DNA of 64,000 bases, from contig CM056574.1 in NCBI GenBank assembly GCA_029721435.1, positions 76,303,501 to 76,367,500 on the forward strand, read 5' to 3'. Shown here one piece after another: positions 41,483-53,139 of this stretch. Position numbers and translations under genes: made by a program. This DNA is from Gymnothorax reevesii (Eukaryota > Chordata > Actinopteri > Anguilliformes > Muraenidae). The notes beneath the pieces were generated by a model. The model was not told the DNA's origin. It saw only the letters and a program-made list of their open reading frames with translations, and made no database searches. Positions within the stretch are counted from its first letter, which is position 1. Each line of letters opens with the position of its first letter.

Positions 41483-43305
41483 TTCTGTTATAATGGCTGT
41501 CTATGGGGCAGTTGGGCTGCGCTCCTGTCGCTTGAGGGCGCCTAGAGTCTCAACCCTTTGTCAGTTTTCTTCCACAGTGACATTTTTCGGGCCTGCACAA
41601 ATTTTCCTACGTTTTGATGTATAATTGGTGTGTGTACGCTGGAAATTGTGGCCAAGGGAGCGATTTCAAAATGTTTTTTTGAGTAATGAAATCGCCTCTC
41701 TCAACTGTAAATTGTAGAGTGAGAGGGAAGTGATACAAACATTCCGTCCATTGACTTACATGTAAAAAAAGAAGGGGTGAAAAACGGGGATTGCGGAAGA
41801 ATGAAAAGGGGTTATGCAACCGTGTATACAAGGCCGGGGGACACGGTCGGGCCGCACGTTTTGGTGTTTGAACCGCGTCTCTATCACAAACGCACGGGCA
41901 GTTGATACGAGACAACCGATTGTGGAAATGGAAGAAGAACTAGAACTGAGTTTAGTCAGGACGTACCTCGAGAATGTGCTTGCCAAAATGTTGACGCCAA
42001 AGTTAAAAGCAATGTCTCTCTCTCTCTCCCTCTCTCCTCCTCTCTCTCTGAGACACACACACACACACACACTAAAGAGGCAGTATGGCAAAGTGTTGGT
42101 CGTCTGTCTCTTTTTTTTTCTGTCTCTCTCTGTCACACACACACACTAGAGTGGCAGTCTGGCAGATTGCAGGTAGTTAGTCTGTCTCTCTCTCTCTCTC
42201 TCTCTCTCGCGCCCACGCACAAATACACACACACACACACTCACTAGAGTGGCAGTCTATCAAAGAGTTGGTAGTTAGTCTGTCAGTCTGTCTCTCTCTC
42301 CCTCTGTCTCACAAACACACATATACACACACACACACACTAGAGTGGCAGTGTGGCAGAGTGTTGGTAGCTAGTGTCTCTCTCTCTCTCTCTCGCACAC
42401 ACAAACACAGGTATCATCTGACATTGTTTGTTAAACCGGCTTATTCAATCGCTGACACTATTTTTACCAGTGAAAAACACTGACGGGTCTGTCTGTGTGT
42501 GTGGTGGTGCACGCGTGTGAGTCTGACATAGCACCTCCTCTCTGGGTGTGCCTGTCTCTATGGAGACCGCAGCACCTGTGTGCTTGCATTCTGAAATGCA
42601 GTCAGACAGAGAGGAATTCAATGAATTTTTTAATCACACTGTCTGAACTACTGCCATTTTCTGGCAGACTGTAGGTTCTATCGTAAAAACGAAAGTACCG
42701 TGAGTGAGAGGAGACCCTGATGATCGTCCCCATGATTTTATTTTTTTTGTGGGGTCAAGTTTGTGGTCAGGGGGGCGATTTAAATAAGGTGTCTGCACAG
42801 TCTGCTCCTGTTACAATGGCTGCCTATAGGGGAGTGGCTCAGTGACACTGTCCGAACTACTGCAATTTCCTCACAGACCGTAGGTCATATGGTAAAAACA
42901 AAGGTAAGGTGAGCGAGAGGAGACTCTAGGGATCATCCACATGAATTTTTTTTCTTGTAGAGTAAAGTATGTGGTCAGGGAGCGATTTCAAAATGTTTTT
43001 TTGAGTAATGAAATCGCCTCTCTCAACTGTAAATTGTAGGGTGAGAGGGAAGTGATACAAACATTCCGTCCATTGACTTGCATGTAAAAAAAGAAGGGGT
43101 GAAAAACGGGGATAGCGGAAGAATGAAAAGGGGTTACCGTGTATACAAGGCCGGGGGACACGGTCGGGCCGCACGTTTTGGTGTTTGAACCGCGTCTCTA
43201 TCACAAACGCATGGGCAGTTGATACGAGACAACCGATTGTGGAAATGGAAGAAGAACTAGAACTGTGTTTCGTCAGGACGAACCTCGAGAATGTGCTTGC
43301 CAATT
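41483..43305. repeat. R repeat, more than one unit
   Basis: Contains two R cores (41820 and 43140), 1,320 bp apart, with the full module series between them. The second interval lacks the GAGGGCGCCTAGAG segment: it jumps from GTGGTCAGGG to GAGCGATTTCAAAATG near 42970, consistent with deletion between two similar motifs. Long TC/CA arrays lie at 42017-42410. Confidence 0.87.
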
Positions 43306-44215
43306 TGTACTCGACCGGACTACCACGGAACAAAGGCGTGAAGAACATGAATAGCGTTTACCGTCACTGATGGTCTCTCCTGCCGTTGGGGAGTGGGAGG
43401 AGGAGAGAGGTCTGTTTTTGTCTTTCCAGTCTCCAGTATTGGGGACTTTTCAGGCAGTTCCCAAGAAGGCCATCTACTACACTTGTACAACGGTAACACA
43501 CATGCAGGCTTTGGAGACAATGAGAGAGACGAGGTGGGCCGGGTTTTTTGGTCCAAGATTTTCCCCGAAAGGCTGCTGGCGGTCCCTATACAAGCCACCT
43601 GTTGATAAAAGAACAGGTGACCTCCAATGGAGGATATTGCTTGGGGCTGTGGCTACAAACTAGAATCTGGCGCATATTGATCCTAGTTCAGGGGAGGGTT
43701 GTCCTTTTTGTGGTCAGAGGGAGAGTTAGGAACATCTGTTTATCGAATGTGCTCGACTAGACGGGCTTTTTAACTTTCTTAAGAATTGGTTTCAGGGATT
43801 AGGCTTGACTTTTTCCTTTGAGAAGCTTATTTCTGGTCCAAAGTACTTGGCGAGGAATAAAGTGCTTCATGTTCTTGTTAACATGATTGTGGGAACAGCA
43901 AAGCATCAATCTGGAAAAGTAGGAAGAATCATATTAAAGGTGTTGGGTCAGTTGACCCTTTGTTTATGTTCAAAGGGCTGATGTCTGCTCGTTTAAGAGT
44001 GGAATTTGAATGCTATAAGCTCACCAATAATTTGGATAGTTTTACATGCTAATGGGGGGTTGGGGAAGTGTTATGCTCTGTGCAGGAAGGGTTACTAATG
44101 ATTCATTGTTTATTATATACCTTTGTTTTCTGTAATTGTCTTAATCTTTTTTGCTGCGGTAGACGTGTTGTCATGACAGCACAATATAAACGAAGTGCGT
44201 TTTTAAATCTCAATC
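43306..44215 (+). pseudogene. Tx1 LINE 3' end, second copy
   Basis: About 90% similar by eye to 23700-24590, the end of Tx1 ORF2 plus 3' UTR. The coding part is broken: a stop follows GAVATN near 43663. The intact copy's CCHC region is altered (TGTCCTTTTTGTGGT). It begins abruptly after R core sequence CTTGCCAA and ends in (TC)n at 44216, like a 5'-truncated insertion in the R array. Confidence 0.85.
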
Positions 44216-44329
44216 TCTCTCTGTCTTTCTCTCTCTCACACACACACATAATCACACACACGCGAGAGAGGCAGTATGGCAAAGTGTTTGTTGTCTGTCA
44301 GTCTGTCTCTCTTTTTTTCTGTCTTACTG

Positions 44330-44368
<39 letters not shown>

Positions 44369-44709
44369 AGTGGCAGTCTGGCAGATTGCAGGTAGTTAGT
44401 CTGTCTCTTTCTCACTCTCCCTCTCTCCGTCTCTCTGTCTTTCTTTTGCGCGCACACACACACTCACTAGAGTGGCGGTCTGGCAAAGTGTTGGTAGTTA
44501 GTCTGTGTCTCTCTCTCCCTCTGTCTCTCACACACACATAAAAACGCATGCACATAAACACACACTAGAGTGGCAGTCTGAGTGTAGGTAGTTAGTCTCT
44601 GTCGCTCTCTCGCACACACAAACACAGGTATCGTCTTAGATTGTTTCTTAAACCAGCTTGTTTAATCACTGATGCTGTATTTTTACCAGTGTGAAACACA
44701 GACAGTTGC

Positions 44710-44740
<31 letters not shown>

Positions 44741-45030
44741 TTAGTCTGTCTTTCTCTCACTCACACACGCACACACTGAGTGGCTGTCTGGCAGAGTGTA
44801 GGTAGTTAGTCTTTGTCTCGCACTCCCTCTCTCGCACACACAGGTATCATTGAAGGTGAAATTTCTCTATATATCGGCTTGTTTAATTGCTGATGCTGTA
44901 TTTTTACCAGTGAGAAACACAGGCAGTTGTGTGTGAGTGTGTCTGTGTTTGTGCGCGCGTGAGTCTGAAACTGCAGCTCCTCTCTGGGTGTGCCCGTCTC
45001 TATGGAGATCGCCGCACCTCTGACTACATT
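44216..45030. repeat. R repeat, last part
   Basis: Four or more AGAGTGGCAGTCTGGCA-type phrases in TC/CA tracts (44266-44790), then the GTTTAATCACTGATGCTG modules twice and CTCTATGGAGATCGCCGCAC near 45000. The array fades by about 45030. Confidence 0.83.
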
Positions 45031-45196
45031 CTCACATGGTAGATCAAATTTGGCTTCCAACCAATCACAAACTGTTACGGAAAATACACACACTGATTCA
45101 ACTGTCCTGCTAGGCAGTAGCAAGCACACAGAGAAAGTATAGCCATTAAGTCAGAGAATGGATGGTGACAGAGACCTTGAGTTTCTTGTAAAAAAT

Positions 45197-46249
45197 TACT
45201 GATGCGAGATCAGGGAGATACCAGGAGCGAGGTGAACGGGGAATGAGGAGTTTATTGAAAATAAACAAAAATCTTGGCCCAAAGGGTTGCAAAACACAAA
45301 CTAAAGAGAGCTTCACAGAGCTAATAACAAAGGATCAAAAACGACGAAAAAAAAGCCACTGGAAACTCCAGGCAGATAATTCATAAACAGAAAAGAACAA
45401 AGATGCTAAGAATGCAAAGGCTATGTACAAAATGACAAGAACTATGAATTTGAACATGAGACTTGAGCAAAGAAACTAGGCAACAAAACTTGAGCAAGAA
45501 CTTGTAACGAGACTTGAACATGAAACTTGCAAACATGAACATGAGCTTGAGACACTTGAGTCTGCCAGCCAACTTCCACCGCATCCAGATAAAGGGTAAG
45601 AAATCAAGACATGAGGGGCAGCACCTGGAGAAGGGGAAACAAGAGGCATGGCAAGATCATTGGACATGGACTAAGATTGGATGACAAGACTTGCTCATTA
45701 AGAGAATGAGCGTGCTCAGCTTAAGTACCAATTAAGTATGCAGTTAGAAAGCAGCATGAATGTTTTAGAACAGAAAAGCACAGCAAGACTTGAAAAAGCA
45801 AAGCAGGAATCATGACAATAAACTCCCTGTCTAAATTAGTAGTATTAGTAATGTGCCTATCTAAGAATTACACCACCCAGTGAGTGTTAGTAAATGTTAG
45901 TAACTTAAAAACAGTTAATTGTCAATTAAGCCTAGACAGCCCCGAATCCAGCACAGCAGAGAAGGAAGGGGGAAATACCAAAGCCAACCAGAGCTCTGAA
46001 ATGTGCAACAACGAAGGCACGGGGCAGAACGCAGACAAGCGGTGGAGTGGCTGGGCAGACCTGGCAAAAGACAAAACACGGAAAAGTAAAAACATGAACA
46101 ATAAATGTGAACTATGAAATGCTATGACTGGATACAAGAAACTGTTAAAACTGTGACATGGCTATGGCTATGAACTATGGAATCTGGAACATGAGACTGT
46201 TAAAACCATAAGCAATACTGTCCTGGCCACATGCCAGAACACAACAGTA
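45197..46249 (-). repeat. 3' LTR of Sushi-like element
   Basis: 1,053 bp with inverted termini TACTG/CAGTA, adjacent to the polypurine tract TTTTGTGGGGGGGG (reverse strand, 46250-46263). Its end TACTGATGCGAGATCAGG is repeated at 50375. It holds short degenerate ACTTGAGCAAGAAC-like repeats at about 45440-45560. Confidence 0.85.
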
Positions 46250-46439
46250 CCCCCCCCACAAAAGCGGCACCTGACGCTGACAAAAAAGCCGAAGAACTAA
46301 AATACATGAAGCCGCACAAAACTAAATACAATTCCCACAAGACTAAACCAACTAAATACTAATGACAGAAATAAAAAACCTAAGACACAAAACACCTAAC
46401 CAAGAAACAGTACAACAAGACAGACTAAACATAAACAAG

Positions 46440-49400
46440 ATTAAGGACGCAAGGAATTAAGGACAAAGGAGGCAAGGTGCCAGCTTGCGATTCTTCACAC
46501 GGAGTGGGATATCCTGCACCGCCAACCAGACCTTCTGGCCAACCCGATAGTGAGGGGCAGGGCTTATCTGCCGCGGCCTTCATCGTCTTGCCCGCCCGAA
46601 CCAAGGCGCGGTGAGCAGACAGCCACATACGGCGACATCGTCGGATAAATGCCCCGGCTGAAGGTACCCCGACTTCCTCCTCTTGGCTGGGGAACAGTGG
46701 AGGCTGGTAGCCCATGCAGCACTCGAAGGGGGAGAGGTCGGAGGCAGAGGCGGTGTGGGAGTTTACCGCGTACTCGACCCAGGGTAGCATGGATGACCAG
46801 GATGTAGGGTTGGTTGAGCACACAGCGGAGGACCGTCTCCAGGGTTTGATTAGCCCGCTCAGTCTGTCCATTGGTCTGTGGATGATAACCGGAACTGAGG
46901 CTGAAGGATGTGCCAAGGGATGTGCAGAATGCTTTCCAGAAGTTGGAGGTGAATTGGGGACCATGATCTGACACTACATCCACAGGTATGCCGTGGAGAC
47001 GGACAACATGCTGGATTAGTAAGTCAGCTGTGGACTTTGCAGAGGGGCTTGGGAAGGGGCACGAAGTGGACAGACTTGGAGAACCGGTTGACAATGGTCA
47101 GGACAGTGGTGTTTCCATGGGAGACGGGCAGGCCAGTGACAAAATCCAGAGCAATGTGGGACCAGGGACGGTGAGGAATGGGCAGTGGTTGGAGCAGACC
47201 GGAGGGAGGTGCATGGGAGGATTTGGCGCGGAAACTGATTGAGCAGGCTGTGACAAACCCCCGGACCTCTGCTGCCATCTTGGGCCACCAGAAACATCAC
47301 TGGATGAAGCGCAGGGTCTGGCCAACCCCAGGATGGCACGACAGGTTGGAGGAGTGGCCCCACTGGAGAACGTCAGACCGGGCGGCAGCAGGGACGTACA
47401 GGCAGTTGGCAGGGCAGGCACTGGGCGTGGCTGCGCCGTTCTGGGCGTTGCGGACCAGCTCTTCGGTCCGGAGCCACACGTTCACGAAGCAGGCCTTGGG
47501 TAGAATGGAGCTGGGCTCTCCCTTGGCCGAGAAAGCGTCGAAACGCCTGGAGAGCGCGTCAGCCTTGGTGTTCTTGGACAAGGGAGAACTTGAACCGGTC
47601 GAAAAAGAGGGCCCATCTGGCTTGTCTGGGCGTCAACATCTTGGCAGAACGGAGGTACTCTAGGTTTTTATGGTCCGTCCAGACCAGGAACGGAATCCTT
47701 GCCCCCTCAAGCCAGTGCCTCCACTCTTCCAGGGCCAGTTTCACCACCAGCAGCTCCCGGTTCCCGCTGTCGTAGTTGGACTCCGCAGGCGTCAGCCGGT
47801 GGGAGAAGAACGCACACAAGTGTACCTTCTGATCATTGCTGGATCTCTGGGAGAGAACCGCACCAACCCCGACATTGGTGGCATCCACCTCAACAATGAA
47901 CTGCTTGGCGGGGTCGGGGGTGGTGAGGATGGGCACGGTGGTGAAGCGCCTCTTCAGCTCACAGAAGGTCACCTCGGCTTGCGGAGTCCAACGGAATGGC
48001 ACCTTGATGGAGGTAAGGGCCGTTAGGGGAGCTGCCATGATGCTGTGGTTCCTGACAAATCGCCTATAGAAATTGGCGAAGCCCAGGAAGCTTTGTAGGG
48101 CCTTGCGGTGCTTGGGTGCGGGCCAGTCCACCACAGCCTTAACCTTCTCCTCGTCCATGCCCAGGTGGTTTGGGGAGATGACGTGCCCCAGGAAGGAGGT
48201 AGTGGTGGTGCTGAACTTGCATTTTTCGGCCTTGACAAAGAGGCGGTTTGAGGAGGTGGCGGAGCACCTGGCAAACATGGTTTGTGTGCTCCGTCCTGTC
48301 CCGGGAGAAGATCAGGATATCGTCTAGGTAGACATAGACGAACCTCCCAATCAAGTCTCCAAGCACATCGTTCACCAAGTTCTGGAACACTGCGGGTGCG
48401 TTGGTTAGGCCGAATGGAACCACCAGGTACTCCCAGTAGCCGCTAGGGGTGTTAAAAGCGGTCTTCCATTCGTCGCCTTCCCTGATGCGCAGGAGGTGGT
48501 AAGCATTCCGCAAGTCCAGCTTGGTGAAGATGGCCACCCCTTGAATGACATCGAATGCCGAGGACATCAGTGGGAGCGGGTAGCGGTTCCTGACTGATCT
48601 TATTAAGGCCTCGGTAGTCGATGCAGGGGCGCAGGGAACCATCCTTCTTCTTCACAAAGAAGAAGCCTGCCCTCGCGGGAGAGGTGGATGGACGGATGAT
48701 GCCAGCCGCAAGGGACTCCCGGATGTACTTGTCCATGGCCCCCCCTCTCTGGCTCAGACAAGGCGAAGACACGCCCCCTAGGGGGTGCTGTACCAGGCTG
48801 GATACAGTCATACGGGTGGTGCGGGGGCAGAGACACCGCACGGGACTTGCTAAAGACAGCCGCCAGGTCGTGGTACTCTGGGGGCACTCTGGAGATGTCT
48901 GGCCTCCCCTCGGAAGCTGGTCCACCCGCAGAACAGGACGGTCGGGAGTCGAGGAGGCAGCTGGCCGAATAGGAGGCACTCCACTCCCGCACCTCATGGC
49001 GGGCCCAGTCGATCACCGGCCCATGTTACGCCAACCAGGAGTGACCCAGGACGATGGGAGTGTGGGGTGTCTCGGTCACGAACAGCCGGACCTGTTCGTG
49101 GTGGTTGCCGGACGCCAGCAGCTGGGAGTGGTCCGGTAGCACACCTTAGCAAGGGGTTGCCCACCCAGCCCTGAGATGGACAATGGGCTGGGAAGTTGGC
49201 AGAGGGGAACCCCCCACTCGGTGGCAGCTCTGGCGTCGATGAAGCTCTCCTCAGCTCCTGAGTCAATGGTGGTCTTGCAGGAGCGGCCCTCCCAGGTCAG
49301 GGTCACCGGGATGCAGGTCTGGCGGTAGGAGGAGGTTTCCTTGGCTGAAGCGCCCACCAGTACTCCTCCAGATGCTAGTGGGCGTTGTCTTGATGGATAG

Positions 49401-49645
49401 CCTTGCACCGCATGACCCTGCTGGCCGCAGTAGAAACACGCCCTTGACCTTCTCCGTTGGCGTTCTACCTGGGTGAGTCCCGATCTCCATGAGAGATGCC
49501 TCCCCAGGAGAGGGTGTGGTGGCGTTCCCCCTCGGCTGGTCCTGAGGTGACGCACGACCGGGACTCGGGAGTTGGATCTGGCCAGAGGGAGCAGAACGTC
49601 AGCTAGGGCTAAGGGTGAGCGCCCTCTCCTCCAGGCGGCTGTCAA
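46440..49645 (-). pseudogene. Sushi-like pol (protease, RT, RNase H, integrase), broken
   Basis: Reverse-strand frames from high to low: gag zinc knuckle with a lost Cys (CFYCGQQGHAVQGYP, near 49430); protease TIDSGAEESFIDARA (49255); RT with [19 protein letters not shown] (48650), [12 protein letters not shown] and catalytic YLDDILIFS (about 48320); RNase H with [33 protein letters not shown] and [11 protein letters not shown] (48200-47640); integrase zinc finger remnant near 47400; and core D (ALDFVTGLP), D (VVSDHGPQF) and E ([14 protein letters not shown]) between 47280 and 46820. It ends near 46470 in KLAP-like sequence, without a chromodomain. Several frameshifts disable it. Confidence 0.9.
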
Positions 49646-50348
49646 TTCGAAGGGCTAGGTCGACAAGGGCCTTTGGAGACTCAGGGATCTCACAAAACAG
49701 CAGTCGGTCTTTGACTGGTTCGGACAGCCCCTGGAGGAAAACATCACACAAGGCCTCCTTGCTCCAGCCAGACGTGGCTGCCACCATCTGAAAGTCGATG
49801 GCGTAGTCCGCCACCGATCTCCTCCCCTGCCTTATCCTCAGCAGCTCTCGCCCTGCAGCTCTCCCCTGCTTGGAGCGGTCAAAGACGCGCAGCAATTCCT
49901 CCGCCAAGGCCTGGTAGGTGGTGTTGCAGGGCTGCCGAGCCTGCCATGCGGCAGTTCCCCACAAGCGAGCCCGCTCCGTCAGCTGGGAAAGGACAAAGGC
50001 GACTTGGGCCGGCTCCGAGGCGAAGGTGGAAGGCTGCAGAGCGAAGCACATCTCGCAGGAGGTGAGGAAGGCCCTGCAGAACCCTGGTTCTCCCCCGTAC
50101 CGCTCAGGTGGTGGAAGGCAGGGCTCAGGGCCTGGGTACGTGACCGGCTGCAGCTGGGGTGCTTCTGCTCCGGGCTGGGGCACAGGTGCAGCGGTGGCAA
50201 GAGGCTGGGTAGCAGGCATGATGGGAGCCTGGCTGGAACCCGCCCAGGGGAGGCTGGCTTGCAGAGTGGTCAGTGCTGCAGTCAGCTCCTGAATCTGCCG
50301 TCGCTGGTGGGACAGCTCAGCCTCTCGCTGGGTGATCTTACGCTCCAT
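49599..50348 (-). pseudogene. Sushi-like gag, 249-aa open frame
   Basis: Starts MERKITQREAELSHQRRQI (coiled-coil-like), then a Pro/Ala/Gln-rich linker and the capsid-like core: PPPERYGGEPGFCRAFLTSC, FALQPSTFASEPAQVAFVLS, LRIRQGRRSVADYAIDFQ and WSKEALCDVFLQGLSEPVKD. This is the gag architecture shared with PEG10/RTL-type domesticated genes. The frame is open but runs out before the zinc knuckle, which follows in another frame (about 49430). Because the pol region is broken and only a fragment of 5' LTR remains, I read it as part of a dead element, not as a domesticated gene. Confidence 0.85.
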
Positions 50349-50440
50349 CTCGCTGGTGTCTGAGAGACAGTGTCTACTGATGCGAGATCAGGTAGACACC
50401 AGGAGCGAGGTGAAGGGGGAATGAGGAGTTTGTTAATAGT

Positions 50441-51964
50441 AGTCATGAACAATATTTATCACTTAAATTACATATTCACGTATGCGTCCACGATACCCTC
50501 TGTGAAACAGGATGTTATCGGAACCCCAAAATATTGTATAAAGATCAGATACTATCGTGTAGGCTACCTGTAGCAACTGATTCGTCTTAATAGCTCATTT
50601 CTAAGCATGTAACTTTATAGCCCTGCTTTTCAGTTAATGTATCAGGAGTCAGGGCAGGTAAATCAAAAGTATATTAATGAAGTAGGTCAATACTATTTAC
50701 ACAACATTTTGGAATCATTCAATAATGCCACAGGGGTATATGCGGCAGGCTTTAGCCCGAACGAACGTTATGCGGTGCAGACATGTAGCTAATAAGTTCA
50801 CGCTTGGTTAAGCATTATTTTGGAGTTAGCCACTCCAAGCTAAAATTCGTGGGCTGCACCTTCGTCCTCGCATTCTGTCTAACCACGGGGTGACCAAGGT
50901 TCCCTTGGTCAATTGTGACCGATTCGTTTGCTTACTAAACTTGCTGGGTATTAAAGTCGACAAATTAAAACAAAAAAGCTAGTTTTCAAGGCAGTCATTA
51001 TGCAATCACATTATCGTTTGCTTTTTAGATAACGTCAAACGCTCGCCCATTTTCATTGCCGTTGATGGAGTTAGACGAAGCCAAGTGAACTGACTTTACG
51101 GGTGCATTGCGTTTGACAGCTTTTGTGGGAAATTGGCTGTAATGTCAATGTAACCCGTTTCATTTTATTTTTCAGATCACCCGTGTGAATAAGATGTGCC
51201 TTCAGTCTTGGTAAGTCAGGCATTGGCCCAAATAGTATTTCAATACCATAACAGTGCTACTATTTCAGTATTTTAGCTATTGATGAGTATTTGTATTTTT
51301 CTGCTTATATTCTGCCTTTAGATACATTACGGGCTTATCATTGGCCTCTCGCATCGCTGATTTTTATTTTTACATGGGCCCGTAGGCCACAAGTCTTTTC
51401 GGCTCCGTTCTTCTTTTTATCTCCCCCCGCATTATTGGATATAGCTATCGCTCCGTCCGTCCGTCCGTCTGTAAACATTCTTTTGTCCGGAGCATAACTT
51501 GAAAACCGTTCAGTATTTCTTCACAAAATTTGATATGTAGGTCAGGTGTCATATGTAGATGTGCCTTTTGGGACAGTATTTAGGAATTTCTTGAGCAGTT
51601 AATCCATGAATGTGGGTGGCCCATAGATATACATACAGAACACTACATTGCTGATAAGGTACACTCAAGTGAAGCATCTGCCCCAGGAGCTATATACACC
51701 GGGAGGTTAAATTAGCACGTACACTCCCATTCACTTTCGCCAACAGTAAAATTATATTTTAAAAAACACTTGCGCGCAAGTTGGGGTGATTTTGGTATCG
51801 CAGTGCAGAGCAACATTTTCTCTCCCTAAATATGTGCTTTTTTGAGGATGGAAAGCGGCACATTTACAGAGGGAAAGATTGAAATGTTACTTTGTGTCAA
51901 CGTTAAAGCGCGAGCAGAAAAGTTCAGTTAAGGTGACCAAGGCTTTTAATGACCGTCTGATAAG
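50441..51964. other. Unassigned noncoding interval
   Basis: No gene seen. Contains a (GTCC)n-like stretch at 51453-51470. At 51367-51410 it has a GGGCCCGTAGGCCAC...TTTCGGCTCCGTTC segment that also occurs, inverted, at 60928-60975. The 5' LTR of the Sushi-like element is truncated at the left edge. Confidence 0.5.
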
Positions 51965-53093
51965 ATAATTGCTTGGCAGTTTTCGCCGTTATAAGCAACG
52001 TTGATGAATGTCCTTATACGTGATCAAATGACTGTCTGTTTTCCTCACTTCGTTGTACCCTGATTTAGCATATATGCCGTTGACCGCATTGTTCATACTG
52101 AATCATATGGCTAATGCCAACATTAAAAGGAAGTGCTGGCTACTCCTTTACTAAGCGCCATCTTTGCCCCTCTTCCTTTATTACACTGGTCTCAAAGAAT
52201 AATCACTGCACAGAGCGGATCGGGGGGATAGACAAAGGATTTTTTCCACTTGATTTTTAACAACCAAGCCTTTCTCCCCTCCTTGTCTTTTGGAATTCTA
52301 TATAAACAGACGAAAGCAACTTGTCCATTGTTTGAAATATTATGCAGGTGAGAAATATTGTCCTTGAATGTCAATTACAAGTAGCTAGCTAGTTAGCCAT
52401 CTTGTTCGCTTTATTCACCGCTTCGTCAATGCAGTCCCCACGATGGTAAGGGTACCAAGGTAGCTCGCTGGAGACCGTTGTTGATTGCTAGAGTTTGTTT
52501 TAGTCAGCGGTCTGTTAAAGTCAATGGGATAATTGCTTGGCAGTTTTCGCCGTTATAAGCAACGTTGATGAATGTCCTTATACGTGATCAAATGACTGTC
52601 TGGTTTCCTCACTTCGTTGTACCCTGATTTAGCATATATGCCGTTGACCGCATTGTTCATACTGAATCATATGGCTAATGCCAACATTAAAAGGAAGTGC
52701 TGGCTACTCCTTTACTAAGCGCCATCTTTGCCCCTCTTCCTTTATTACACTGGTCTCAAAGAATAATCACTGCACAGAGCGGATCGGGGGGATAGACAAA
52801 GGATTTTTTCCACTTGATTTTTAACAACCAAGCCTTTCTACCCTCCTTGTCTTTTGGAATTCTATATTAACAGACGAAGCAACTTGTCCATTGTTTGAAA
52901 TATTATGCAGGTGAGAAATATTGTCCTTGAATGTCAATTACAAGTAGCTAGCTAGTTAGCCATCTTGTTCGCTTTATTCACCGCTTTGTCAATGCAGTCC
53001 CCACGATGGTTAGGGTACCAAGGTAGCTCGCTGGAGACCGTTGTTGATTGCTAGAGTTTGTTTTCGTCAGCGGTCTGTTAAAGTCAATGGGAT
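51965..53093. repeat. Tandem duplication, 564-bp unit, two copies
   Basis: 51965-52528 and 52529-53093 are nearly identical, both starting ATAATTGCTTGGCAGTTTTC and containing AGTAGCTAGCTAGTTAGCC. I notice about six single-base differences or short indels. No coding frame. It sits 5' of a block shared with the CR1 5' region, so these may be LINE promoter monomers, which is inference. Confidence 0.92.
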
Positions 53094-53139
53094 GGCTAAT
53101 TAGCTTGCTAGCAAGTAAATGCGATTTTTTTTTCTATTA

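Larger units (their letters stand above)
45197..50440 (-). mobile_element. Sushi-like Ty3/gypsy element, decayed, 5' LTR truncated
   Basis: Reverse-strand element with gag, protease, RT, RNase H and integrase in the ordinary gypsy order, a 1.05 kb 3' LTR and only about 66 bp of the 5' LTR (50375-50440). Gag resembles that of Sushi-ichi-type elements, the family from which the mammalian PEG10/RTL genes derive. The integrase C-terminus and chromodomain expected for this group are missing. Confidence 0.9.

Noticed and set aside
45884..46137. Frames inside the 45197-46249 LTR
   Set aside because: LTR sequence; composition-driven, with no family similarity.
47178..47663. 161-residue forward open frame and other GC-rich forward frames at 46714-50363
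   Set aside because: They are antisense to Sushi-like pol and gag; the GC-rich template gives long shadow frames.
49599..50348. Domesticated PEG10/RTL-like host gene
   Set aside because: The gag frame is open but joined to broken pol, LTR and polypurine tract of the same element; there is no sign of independent promoter or conservation.
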